NCBI RefSeq assembly: GCF_014649735.1 | Contig: NZ_BMTP01000026.1 | Span: 1 to 53,606, forward strand | Direction of reading: 5' to 3' | Origin: Streptomyces lavendofoliae | GTDB lineage: Bacteria; Actinomycetota; Actinomycetes; Streptomycetales; Streptomycetaceae | DNA: 53,606 nt | Shown: in pieces, positions 36,936-45,779 of the stretch | Position numbering within the stretch: the first letter of the stretch is position 1 | Layout of the letters: each line of letters begins with the position of its first letter | The notes under the pieces: model-generated | Databases searched by the model: none | What the model saw: the letters and a program-made list of their open reading frames with translations, nothing else | Told to the model about the DNA's origin: nothing | Translations under genes and position numbers: made by a program

Positions 36936-36982
36936 CTTGACGTTCAACTCCAGCGCGAAATGAGTCGGGGTTGAACGTCAAG
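36936..36982 (+). terminator. Terminator of the giant ATPase gene
   Basis: CTTGACGTTCAACTCC pairs with GGGGTTGAACGTCAAG (36967-36982) over 16 positions, one of them G-U, around a 15-base loop. It starts 1 base after the stop codon. It has no U-tract, as is common in actinomycete hairpins. Confidence 0.55.
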
Positions 36983-36983
36983 T

Positions 36984-37178
36984 TCAGCGAGCTCGTGCAC
37001 GGTTGGCGGCGAGACGTCGGGACCCTCGATCACGCAAGGCATAAGCCGACCGCCAATCCCCCGACACCCAGGCTGCGGGATGCTCATCACCGGCTGCGAG
37101 CCGTTCGAGCAGTGCGCGTTGCCGTTCATTCGGGCCAGACCGTCGATCCACGATCACCAACCCACAGCGCACTCGCAT
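36984..37178 (-). CDS. Possible small protein
   Basis: A 64-codon minus-strand frame (start ATG at 37178) contains SGPNERQRALLERLAAGDEH then WVSGDWRSAYALRDRGSRRL, which has protein-like codon use and a helix-loop-helix look. It resembles short conserved Streptomyces ORFs on mobile elements, but the N-terminal part (MRVRCGLVIVD) lacks a clear ribosome site. It may be a relic. Confidence 0.3.
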   Translation of the reverse strand: MRVRCGLVIVDRRSGPNERQRALLERLAAGDEHPAAWVSGDWRSAYALRDRGSRRLAANRARAR

Positions 37179-37445
37179 GCCCTGTACAGAGCCGAAAGAG
37201 TGGCTCCTCCCGTGGGAGTTCTCTGGGACTTTCCCTGGACTTCCGGCCGCATCAGCCAGTACGAGCGTGAAACAACCGAAAGGGCATTCATGCAGGTCAC
37301 GGCGTGGCTGGTCTCTTCCGGGACAAGTGATCACCCGGAACCAGCAGCTCCGCGCAGAACGTCGCCCGCCCTCGGCGCTCCATCGATATACGCCACCCGA
37401 CAGGGCCTGACCTGCCCAACAGTTCGCCTGACACCCCGTCAGAAT

Positions 37446-37688
37446 GAGCGTCACGAGCGTCATTTCAGCGTCAAGATATCGCCCGTAACGCCCACACCGC
37501 ACATAATGCGCACGCACGAAACCGCAGGTCAGGCGCCCTTTGCGACCGGTTCAAGGATGGCAACACACTCCACATGATGCGTCATCGAAAGCTATCGGAT
37601 TGAGCAAGTCTCGGAAAGTCGCAGGTCAGAGGCCATTTCTCGGCTCGTTATCCAGTCGGCAGGAGCCCAGAGCGTCAAACGAGCGTCA
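37446..37688 (-). repeat. att-like repeat copy C (methyltransferase 3'-end relic)
   Basis: On the minus strand 37610-37529 reads as the same methyltransferase C-terminus (MTHHVECVAILEP-VAKGA-stop), with a one-base frame error just before it. AGCGTC motifs flank it at 37447-37475 (three spaced copies) and at 37671-37687. The 23-base run 37666-37688 is identical to 15312-15334 in copy B. Apart from the weak small ORF, no intact gene was seen from 36983 to 37775. Confidence 0.65.
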
Positions 37689-37775
37689 TGACGCACAGCA
37701 CCCCCGAAGTACAGCGGCCCGGTCCAGTAGGTCGCCTCCGCACCCCGGGCGCGCAGCTAGGAGACCGGGCGGTCA

Positions 37776-38776
37776 GTGCTCGAACCCGTCCTCGCCGAGG
37801 CAGGCGGCTGGCTCGCCCAGGACCTCGCACGGCTCGAACGGGCACTGGTGGCGGGCGTCCACTCCCTGATCACGGTGCCCCTGCGAGCACGCGGCGTGAC
37901 CCTCGGGGTCGTCAGCTTCTACCGCTCGGAGCAGCCCGCCCCGTTCGAGGACGACGGCCTGTCCCTGGCCCAGGAACTGGTCGGCCGCGCGACGATCTGC
38001 ATCGACAACGCCCGCCGCTACACCCGCGAACACGACACCGCCCTCGCCCTGCAGCGCAGCCTGCTGCCCCGAGGCCGCCCCGACCAGAGCGCGGTCGAGG
38101 TCGCGTACCGCTACCCGTCCGCGCAGGCGGGGGTAGGCGGCGACTGATTCGACGTGATCCCGCTCTCCGGCGCCCGCGTCGCACTGGTCGTCGGGGACGT
38201 CGTCGGCCACGGTCGGCACGCCGCCGCGACCATGGGCCGGCTGTGCACCGCCGTCGACAACTTCTGCTCCTTGGACCTGCCCCCGGGCGACCTGGTCGCA
38301 CGTCTCGACCGGGGCGAGGGCTGGGCGGTGGAAAACACCCACCAGGACTCCACCATCATCGGCGCGACCTGCCTGTACGCCGTCTACGACCCGGCGTCCC
38401 GGCACTGCACCCTCACCCGCGCCGGGCACCCCATGCCCGCGATCGTCGGCCCCGACGGTGACGTGGACTTCGTCGACCTGCCCTCGGGATCGCCGCCCGG
38501 CCTCGGCGGCATGCCCTTCGAGACGGTCGAGCTGGAACTGGCCGAGGGCAGCCAGCTGGTCCTCTACACCGACGGCCTCGTCGAGGACCGGCACCGGGAC
38601 ATCGACACCGGCCCGGACCAGCTCCGTACCGTCCTGGCCTGCGCCGGCCGGGCCGTGGAGGACACCTGCGAGGCGGCCCTCGACGCCCTGCTGCCCACCC
38701 GCCCGAGCGACGACGTAGTTCTCCTCGTCGCCCAGCTCACCGCACGCTGGGGACCCGCTACACCTCCGACTGCAAG
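37776..38776 (+). pseudogene. GAF-PP2C (SpoIIE-like) phosphatase, inactivated
   Basis: The end of a GAF domain (SLITVPLRARGVTLGVVSFY, then FYRSEQPAPFEDDG) leads into a PP2C phosphatase (ALQRSLLPRG, YRYPSAQAGVGGD). At 38145-38147 the expected Trp of the GGDWFDV motif is TGA, and the frame then continues perfectly (FDVIPLSGARVALVVGDVVG, HGRHAAATMGRL, LVLYTDGLVEDR, PSDDVVLLVAQ). The 5' half is missing. At the 3' end the histidine-kinase-like ATPase domain is deleted; only its last residues (RYTSDCKIIWTEQPLL) remain, in a shifted frame. Such proteins normally control anti-sigma factors. The nonsense codon and deletions make it non-functional. Confidence 0.8.
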
Positions 38777-38938
38777 ATCATCTGGACCGAACAGCCACTG
38801 CTCTGACGACAGCCGCCCCACCTTGGCGTCCATGATCCAGCCATGATCCACGGCCCCTGGCCCCGCCTCCGAGACCCCGCCCGCACGTCGACTTCTCTCC
38901 CGCACGGAAGGCCCGGCGACCGTATGCAACGGGATCCC

Positions 38939-40224
38939 TTACGGCCTTGGTTTGCCTTCCCCGCCACGTAGTGACGACAGGACCAGGCGCCCGTACCGGG
39001 TGGTGAGTACTGCCGCTGTGACGGCGATCGAGAGGGCGAGCGCGATGTACAGGTGTGCCACGGAATGGTCATCGAGGACCTGCAGGATGCCGAGCGCCGT
39101 ACCGAGAGGCAGGCCGAATATGGTCAGGACGCCCAGCGCTCCGCTGATCTGCTGGCTCTCCTGCGTCTGCACGAGCCTGCTGTAGTCGGCTGCTTCGGCG
39201 AGGATCTCGTTGAATCTCACGGGCAGCCGGTGCTGGTTCTGGAAGGCGAGCAGCAGATCGTTCGCCGTGCCGTGGGCAGTGAGGTGCTGCCGCCAGTAGG
39301 TGCTGCGGAAGGCCGCGATGTTCCTCTCCAATGCCGAGAGGCGACGTGCCGGCCGGGGCGAGACGAATACCTCGGAGAGCTCGTCGGTGAGCTCGTCGAT
39401 GTGATCGCGTTGCAAGCCCCTAGGAGCAGAGCGTCGAGATAGACGGTACGGGAGTGCAGCGCACCGTAGGTGAAGAAGTCACCCTCCCCTGTGTCTGTCC
39501 GGTGGCCGAGGAAAGCGGTCCCCTGACGCAGTACCAAGGCGCTCCAGTCCGCCGAGATCCTGACGGTGTCCTTGAGCTGCTCACCAGCGGTCTCGGGCGG
39601 CAGGGGGAAGTCCTCCGGAGTGGAGCGTGACGCCAACTGCCACAGCCAACGGTCCGCGGTGGCGGGCAGTTCACCTTCGAGGCTGGCGCGAAGGGCCGGG
39701 GCGTGCTGCCCCGCAGGGCTCAGGAAGGCGATGGTGTAGGGCCGGGCGTCGAAGGACGGCGCGTCGGCCGCGCGAAGGGCGGCGACCCCGTCGAGCAGCC
39801 GGGCCGGGTCGAACGGTCCGGAAAGCGGTGCGTCGGCTTCACGCGGCAGCCGCCCGGCCAGGGCCCGCACCACGGGCAGCAGGGGCCTTTCCACCGTGAA
39901 GTGCAGCACGGCGAGCGCGTGTTGGGGCTTGCGGGCCGTGGCCGCGCGGAGCAGTTCCATTCCGAGCAGACGCATGCCATCGTGCTTGACGTCGAGCGGC
40001 AGGTGCCAGCGGCAGGGTCTTCCCGGCGCCCCGTACAGCGCACGGGCGGAAGCGGGAGTGAAGTACGTCGACCGGATCCGGGCGTCGGTGCGGCGGTTGC
40101 CCATTTCAAAGGGGAAGGGCCCTTCGGACCACTCGGGGACGCGCAACAGCCGTACAGGCAGCACGACGGTCAGCTCCTGGCGCGCTCCTGTGACGTCGTC
40201 GAGCGGCGGAACAGAGGCGGTCAT
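38939..40224 (-). pseudogene. CorA-shaped two-TM membrane protein with a frameshift
   Basis: One protein of about 428 residues is split over two frames. Residues 1-270 (from the ATG at 40224: LTVVLPVRLLRVPEWSEGPF ... SADWSALVLRQGTAFLGHRT ... TVYLDALLLG) run to about 39415. The rest (LQRDHIDELTDELSEVF ... LERNIAAFRSTYWRQHL ... two membrane helices GALGVLTIFGLPLGTALGIL and VAHLYIALALSIAVTAAVL) is in the -1 frame. The change lies in a GGGG run (about 39420), where one lost G explains it. A soluble domain, long helices and two C-terminal membrane helices recall CorA-like channels; no GMN motif was seen. It overlaps a 40-residue upstream ORF. The family is not recognised; a membrane effector of a conflict system is a guess. 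Confidence 0.6.
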
Positions 40225-40343
40225 CGGCGGTGCTTGGCAGCGCCGGCGTCCTGGACGATGAAGACAGGACGGGTCATCATTCCGCCCTCGCCCCACTGGG
40301 CCGTCAGCTCCTCACAGCGCGCTCGCGCATCGCCGTGCTCCAC
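40221..40343 (-). CDS. 40-residue protein translationally coupled to the CorA-shaped gene
   Basis: A GTG start at 40343 has a textbook ribosome site, AGGAGG, 5 bases upstream, directly after an in-frame TAG. The protein is MEHGDARARCEELTAQWGEG followed by G-M-M-T-R-P-V-F-I-V-Q-D-A-G-A-A-K-H-R-R. Its TGA overlaps the next gene's ATG (ATGA), so translation is coupled and the next gene has no ribosome site of its own. It has an acidic front, a short hydrophobic strand and a basic tail. No family was recognised. It could be a regulator or partner of the membrane protein. Confidence 0.6.
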   Translation of the reverse strand: MEHGDARARCEELTAQWGEGGMMTRPVFIVQDAGAAKHRR

Positions 40344-40502
40344 AATCTCCTCCTACGTCCCTCGGTCGTCCCCAGCTGACGCCGGTCCCGCCGCACAGCT
40401 ACGGCGCAACAGCCGGAACGCAGGTTATCGCGGATCCCTGCGAGGCGGCGGCGAACGGCGTCCCGCCGCCGTCGGACGCCATACTCAGATAGCCTCTGCA
40501 CC
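40344..40502. promoter_or_regulatory. Divergent promoter region
   Basis: 159 bases separate the small-protein operon (minus) from the methylase gene (plus). The methylase GTG at 40503 has no ribosome site; TAGCCT lies 8 bases before it, so its mRNA may be leaderless. No operator was recognised. Confidence 0.35.
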
Positions 40503-43406
40503 GTGCTTTCACGTGAACTCCAGAGCAAGATCGACCGGTTGTGGGACACTTTCTGGTCGGGCGGTTTGTCGAATCCGCTGGAGATCCTGGAACAGATCAC
40601 GTACCTGCTGTTCATACGGATGCTCGACGTCCGGCGCACTTCTCATGAACGGGACCCCGCTTCCGCCGGCGCACCGGCCGACTCCGTGAGTACCCCGCTG
40701 CTGAACGAACGGCTGCGCTGGTCACGCCTGTTGGACGAGGCGCCGCAACACATGTTCGCCACGGTCCGCGACGAGATTTTCCCCTTGCTCCGCACCTACG
40801 GCAACGACAACCCGGAGTTTCTCGGGCACTTCGCTGACGCGCGCTTCAGCATCCCCACGCCTGGATTGCTCGCTAAGGTTGTCGACACGCTTGAGGGCGT
40901 ACCCCTCGACGCTGTGGGCATCGGCGGCGACGTGTACGAGTACATGCTGGGCAAAGTCGCGAAAGCGGGGCACAACGGGCAATTCTGGACGCCGCGGCAC
41001 ATCGCCCAGCTCATGGTGGAACTGACGGCTCCCCAGCCCGGAGAGATCATCTGCGACCCCGCATGCGGGGGTGCCGGACTCCTCGTCGCGGCAGCGGAGT
41101 ACGTCAACCGGAACCGGCCCGAGACGCCGGAGGTGCCAGCCCGGCACGAGCAAGCCGGCGAGACCACGTTCCAGGGCTTCGACTTCGACACCACGATGCT
41201 GCGAATCGGCTCGATGAACATGTGGCTCCACGGGGTACAGAGCCCAGACATCCGCTATCGCGATTCGCTCGCGCAGAACACGGTCGAGGACAGCGGGCGG
41301 TACTCGCTGGTCCTCACCAACCCACCCTTCGCGGGCAGCCTCGACTACGACGCCGCTGCTGACGATCTCCAGCGAGTCATCCAGACGAAGAAGACCGAGT
41401 TGCTCTTCGTGACCCTGGTGCTGCAACTGCTCAAACCCGGGGGGCGGGCGGCGGTCATCGTCCCGGACGGTGTTCTCTTCGGCTCAACCAAGGCCCACAA
41501 AGAACTACGAAGAATCCTTGTCGAGGATCACCGAATCGATGCCTTGGTGAAACTTCCCAGCGGTGTGTTCAGGCCCTACACAGGTGTGTCCACGTCGATC
41601 CTTCTCCTGACGAAGACCAGCGGCAGGGGCACGGACAGCGTCTGGTTCTACGACGTCACGGCGGACGGGCGGAGTCTCGATGACCGGCGCACACCGCTCC
41701 TCTCCCCGGAAAAGCTCGGCCCGACCCCGAGCGAAAGGCTTGATCGGTCCGAGCACGCCAAGAACAACCTTCCTGACGTAGTGAGCCGCTGGCTGCTGCG
41801 CCACACGAGCGAACGCGGCCGCAGGCCGAGCGAACAGAGCTTTCTGGTTTCGAAGAAGGAGATCGCCAAGAGTGGCTACAACCTTTCCCTGAACTACTAC
41901 AGGCAGGCCCACGAGACGAAGGAGCTGGCTCGAGACAGTGTGCGGCTGGGGGACTTCGCCGAAATCTACGGCGGTTCGGTCGCAGCAAGGGAGACGGGTC
42001 CAGCACCCTCGGGCGACCCGGACGTGCGGAGAAGAGTGTTGCAACCTTCTCTGCTGGCCTCCCATCTCTGCCCCGTCGAGACCCTTCCGGTGCGCAAAGA
42101 CCGGCGCGAGCCCCGGTGGAGGCTACGAGAAGGCGACATAGTCGGTCGCGACCTGGCGAACGTACGGCACTGGACGATTCTCCCCGCGGAATATGAGGGC
42201 GTGCAGCCCGGCCAGGGCCTGATCGTCATCAGGCCCCTGGAGAATCCAGTCCCTTCCGAATATCTCGTCACCTATCTTTCGAGCCCTCAAGCAGAGCAGC
42301 AGATTCAGCTTTACGATGTCATTCCTCGCATCAGGCGCGCCGACCTAGCCGATATCCGTATCCCGATATGCGAAGGAGATTTCGAGGAAGTTCGTACATC
42401 CATCGCCCGACTCACAGAGGGGCAGATCGAGTCGGAAAAAATCCGGGACCAGCTTCGCGCCGCACGGCTGCGAATTTTCGAGAAGGGGTCGAGCAACGAG
42501 CGTCGCGCAAGACTCGACGAAGCGGCGGAACTGAGTTCGCTGATCGCCCAGAATCTCCGAAAGCAGAGCGAGCCATACAGGATCTTCCAGGAGACGTATC
42601 CTTATGGAATTGCTCGGGCGGTGCGGAAGTTCCGGCACAGCACGTCACACACCGAGAAGCATGAGGCTGCCCTACAGTGTGTGGAGTCGCTCATCCTTTC
42701 CCTCGGCATCGTCGCCCATGCCATAGCCGCGAACTCCGGGCGACAGAACCTGCCCGAGATCGTTCAGTGGAAGCAGGCCGTAGGAGGCGGTGGTGTGGCA
42801 CTGGGGCACTGGGTAGCGGTCATTCGCGCCGTAGGAGCAGACGCCAAGGAAATCGGCGATCCCGCGTCCGGGCTGGCTGAGGCCGCAACCCAGAAGAAAG
42901 GGAAAAAGGGACTAATGGCGGATCTCTCCGCTCTTGTGACCCTGAGAAACAAGATCAGGCACGGTGCGGGGCCGCGGACGCGGGCGGAATTCGACAGGAG
43001 TCTGGAAAAACTGGAGCGACTGATGTTCAGCAGTTTGTCCTGGTGTACATTCTTGGCGCGAGCCCGGTGGGTGCACATGGACAGGCTTCGTTGGCTTCCC
43101 GAAGTGGGAAAGTTCGAAGTTTCGGGCCTCGTACTCATGGGCGATCACCCTGATTTCGAGCCCATCACTTTCCAGACCGACGTCCCCTTGGTCGATGGCA
43201 GCCTCTACATGCTGACGCCGCAGAACGAGCCGATACAGCTCTCGCCCTTCTGCCTGCTCGAGGACTGTCCCACCTGCCTGACCCCCGAACTCTATTACCC
43301 GGACCGGCTCACCGCCTCCACGGCGCTACTGAAAAGCCTTGACCGGGGACACGAGCTGGAAAGCGACACCGTATACGCATCGCTGCAGCTATGGACACAA
43401 GCATGA
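40503..43406 (+). CDS. hsdM: Type I-like N6-adenine methyltransferase fused to a specificity-like region
   Basis: 967 residues. HsdM N-terminal helical domain (KIDRLWDTFWSGG, LEQITYLLFIRML), then the class-gamma methylase core: QFWTPRHIAQLM, SAM-binding DPACGGAGLL (185-194) and catalytic NPPF (273-276), ending at GYNLSLNYY. A specificity-like target-recognition region follows (about 480-640: VRLGDFAEIYGG, IRPLENPVPSEYLVTYLSS, IPRIRRADLADIRIP, coiled coil). The last 300 residues (KFRHSTSHTEKHEAALQC, LVTLRNKIRHG) look like a HEPN-type or helical sensor extension. No HsdR lies in the window. The stop overlaps an ATG (ATGA) of a downstream gene that an IS3 relic cut off. Predicted to methylate adenine in DNA for self-marking. 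Confidence 0.85.
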   Translation: MLSRELQSKIDRLWDTFWSGGLSNPLEILEQITYLLFIRMLDVRRTSHERDPASAGAPADSVSTPLLNERLRWSRLLDEAPQHMFATVRDEIFPLLRTYGNDNPEFLGHFADARFSIPTPGLLAKVVDTLEGVPLDAVGIGGDVYEYMLGKVAKAGHNGQFWTPRHIAQLMVELTAPQPGEIICDPACGGAGLLVAAAEYVNRNRPETPEVPARHEQAGETTFQGFDFDTTMLRIGSMNMWLHGVQSPDIRYRDSLAQNTVEDSGRYSLVLTNPPFAGSLDYDAAADDLQRVIQTKKTELLFVTLVLQLLKPGGRAAVIVPDGVLFGSTKAHKELRRILVEDHRIDALVKLPSGVFRPYTGVSTSILLLTKTSGRGTDSVWFYDVTADGRSLDDRRTPLLSPEKLGPTPSERLDRSEHAKNNLPDVVSRWLLRHTSERGRRPSEQSFLVSKKEIAKSGYNLSLNYYRQAHETKELARDSVRLGDFAEIYGGSVAARETGPAPSGDPDVRRRVLQPSLLASHLCPVETLPVRKDRREPRWRLREGDIVGRDLANVRHWTILPAEYEGVQPGQGLIVIRPLENPVPSEYLVTYLSSPQAEQQIQLYDVIPRIRRADLADIRIPICEGDFEEVRTSIARLTEGQIESEKIRDQLRAARLRIFEKGSSNERRARLDEAAELSSLIAQNLRKQSEPYRIFQETYPYGIARAVRKFRHSTSHTEKHEAALQCVESLILSLGIVAHAIAANSGRQNLPEIVQWKQAVGGGGVALGHWVAVIRAVGADAKEIGDPASGLAEAATQKKGKKGLMADLSALVTLRNKIRHGAGPRTRAEFDRSLEKLERLMFSSLSWCTFLARARWVHMDRLRWLPEVGKFEVSGLVLMGDHPDFEPITFQTDVPLVDGSLYMLTPQNEPIQLSPFCLLEDCPTCLTPELYYPDRLTASTALLKSLDRGHELESDTVYASLQLWTQA

Positions 43407-43459
43407 ACAAGGTGAAATTGACTGTCCACAGCTCAGCCGGCTCGATTCTGAGACGTCGG
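43403..43459 (+). pseudogene. Stub of the methylase's downstream partner gene
   Basis: ATG at 43403 overlaps the methylase stop by 4 bases and opens MNKVKLTVHSSAGS, then runs into IS3 sequence at about 43440-43460. The 4-base overlap is typical of co-translated system partners. The rest of the gene is not found in the window, so the partner's function is lost. Confidence 0.5.
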
Positions 43460-44238
43460 TCGGCGACCCACCGCTCGTTCGGACCCGAAGCAGTGAAGTC
43501 GCGTCTGAGCAGGTCAGACGCTCGCTCATGGCCGTCATCGCGGTTGGTGGTGCGGATCCTCTTCCCACGTCGGGCACCCTCAAGACCGAGGTCACGCATC
43601 AGCCGGGCGACCGTGCAGCGGGCCACAGGTACGCCTTCGCGGTGCAGCTGCCGCCAGACCTTCCGCACTCCGTAGACACCGAAATTGTCGGCGTGGACGC
43701 GGCTGATCTGCGACTTCAGCCGCGCGTCGCGGAGCGACCGTGCACTGGGGGTGCGGTTCTTGGCGGCGTAGTAGGTGCTCGTCGCGATCTTCAGTCCGTC
43801 GCTGGTCAGGACCTTGCAGATCGGCTCGACTCCGAACACCTGCTGGTGGGCGTCGATGAACGCTACGAGCGCTTCGACGGCCGGTCGAGCTCGGCCGCGA
43901 AGAAAGCGAGGCTGCCTTGAGGATCTCATTCGCCCGGCGCAGCTCGGCATTCTCGGCCCGCAGCCGCTTTATCTCCGCGGCCTCCTCCGAAGTCACCCCG
44001 GGACGCTGGCCGACGTCGACCTCGGCCTTGCGGACCCATGTCCGTACCGTCTCAGCGGAACCGATGCCCAGCTTCGCAGCGACCGCCTTCATCGCGGCCC
44101 ACTCAGTTGGGTAATTGGAGCCGACCTCCGCGACCATGCGCACCGCACGCTCACGAAGCTCAGCAGGATAAGGGGACGGACGGGCCATGACTCGATCCTC
44201 TCAGGGAATCGAGCCTCCATCAGACCCGGAGCGCTTCA
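43440..44238 (-). mobile_element. IS3-family element, truncated
   Basis: OrfA (about 44188 to 43915; MARPSPYPAELRERAVRMVA, EEAAEIKRLRAENAELRRAN) shows the HTH and leucine-zipper end. OrfB follows in a shifted frame (FIDAHQQVFGVEPICKVL, YYAAKNRTPSARSLRDARL, VYGVRKVWRQLHREG, NERWVAD) and stops where the first DDE aspartate should come. The start-side inverted repeat is visible as TGAAGCGCTCCGGGTCTG (minus strand, 44238-44221). The catalytic half and the other end are missing, so it is immobile. Confidence 0.8.
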
Positions 44239-44291
44239 CTTGGCGATAGTCGGACTCAGGACCATCCCTGGTCCTGCAGGCTATCCTTCGT

Positions 44292-45779
44292 TTACACCGC
44301 TAGGCTGCGGGCTCGTGCCCTGGTGAGTGCGACGTAGAGCGAGCGGTGAGCCTCATCGGCGGGGTCGAGCCCCTTTCGGAGCACGGCGGCGTCAGACTCT
44401 TCCAGTCTCACCCCGACCCTGTCCCACTCCCTACCCTTCGCCTGGTGGCACGTTAGGCCGGGAACAAGTCGCTCGTGCGCGTCCTCCAGCCGTAAGCGCA
44501 GGTTACCGAGCGCCTTGCGTGGTGTCCGCTTCTGGCTTTCCGACGGCTCGAAGTGCGTCTTCGCGACAACGCTCTCCGTCAAGGCGGTCCATACTTCGCC
44601 GACGTCGTCCTGGCTCGCCAGTCGCTGAAGAGCAGTCTCTAGGTCCGGACGCAGCCCCTCGAACGTTTCAGCCTCTTCGATGCCCAGCGTGGACCGAGCA
44701 TCGCTAATAAATGCAGCCGGCAGGCCAAAGGAACTTTGGGTCAGCTCATTCAGGAGCAAGGTGCACACTGCCTCCTGGAACGGTCCTGATGGCTGCTTGA
44801 CGGCCAGCGGGAGGACGTGAGGGCTCCCGTCCCACAGCGTCTTCCAGCGCCGTGCGAGGACGACTTGGACGTCTCGTGCCGCACCCGCGGGAAGGACCAC
44901 CCGCTCCCTGCGGCGCAGTCGACGTGCCAGTGACGTCTGGGCGGTACTGTCCTGCCACCTGAACGACGTCTGGAGTTCGCGGCGCTCGAAGGCCAGTAGC
45001 TCGATGAGCCGGCGCACGCTCTGCGGACGGGCGCCACGAAAGGCGTAGAGGGCTTGCCAGGGGTCTCCCACCAGAGTGACGGCCAGTCCTGCTTCCGCCG
45101 CGATGCGAATGATCTCCACGTCCAGGTCGTTCGCGTCGTAGACCTCGTCGACGAGTAGCGACCTGATCGTCATGGCGAAGTAGGTCGTCACATGGGCGCG
45201 GATACGGTCAATGCGGAGGGCCGCGTCCAGGACCTCACGTACGTTCTCGTGCGTGCACCTTCCTTCGTGGATCGCAGTTGCGAAGTCCGCTGGCTTTATG
45301 TGGTTGTCCGGCGTCGGCCCAGCTAGGTAGGTGGTGCTGACCTGGGTGCCCATGAGGCGGAGAGCGGGCTTCGCGGTAGTGCGGATGGTGGGGAAGTGTG
45401 TCCGCCATGTGTCCAGTACCTCCAGTTTCTCGTGGCCACCTGGCCACTGGAGGACCCCAGACCGCAGGAGGTGGGTGAGCAGGTCGTTCAGGACGGTGTC
45501 GAGGGTGATGATGCGATGGGGCCACGCCAGGGCTGAAGGACCCCACTGTCGAAGCACGCGGCTACGTATCTCCTCAGTGGCCGAGCGTGTGAAGCTGACC
45601 GCCACGACCGCCCGGTGATCGGTCGTGCGCGCGAAGCGGTGCAGGCCAAAGCGCTGTTGGGAGACGGTCGTCTTCCCGGATCCGGGAAACGCCTCTACGT
45701 AGACGAGGCGGTGAGGGCTTGCGGCGGTAAGGAGTTGCTCCGGCGTGAGACCGCGCATGCCAGGCCAGCGACTACCCAT
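44292..45779 (-). CDS. gajB: GajB-like UvrD-family helicase
   Basis: 495 residues, almost the size of known GajB. SF1 helicase motifs in order: Walker A AFPGSGKTT (30-38), FTRSATEEI (motif Ia), DEVYD (211-215, motif II), VGDPWQALYAFRG (237-249, motif III), a CHQAKGREWDRV segment (motif V) and YVALTRARA (motif VI). It starts inside the end of the OLD-family gene (8-base overlap), so the two are co-translated. In Gabija, GajB is thought to sense DNA ends and activate GajA. The gene order OLD nuclease then UvrD helicase supports this. A UvrD-type repair helicase is the alternative. Confidence 0.8.
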   Translation of the reverse strand: MGSRWPGMRGLTPEQLLTAASPHRLVYVEAFPGSGKTTVSQQRFGLHRFARTTDHRAVVAVSFTRSATEEIRSRVLRQWGPSALAWPHRIITLDTVLNDLLTHLLRSGVLQWPGGHEKLEVLDTWRTHFPTIRTTAKPALRLMGTQVSTTYLAGPTPDNHIKPADFATAIHEGRCTHENVREVLDAALRIDRIRAHVTTYFAMTIRSLLVDEVYDANDLDVEIIRIAAEAGLAVTLVGDPWQALYAFRGARPQSVRRLIELLAFERRELQTSFRWQDSTAQTSLARRLRRRERVVLPAGAARDVQVVLARRWKTLWDGSPHVLPLAVKQPSGPFQEAVCTLLLNELTQSSFGLPAAFISDARSTLGIEEAETFEGLRPDLETALQRLASQDDVGEVWTALTESVVAKTHFEPSESQKRTPRKALGNLRLRLEDAHERLVPGLTCHQAKGREWDRVGVRLEESDAAVLRKGLDPADEAHRSLYVALTRARARSLAV

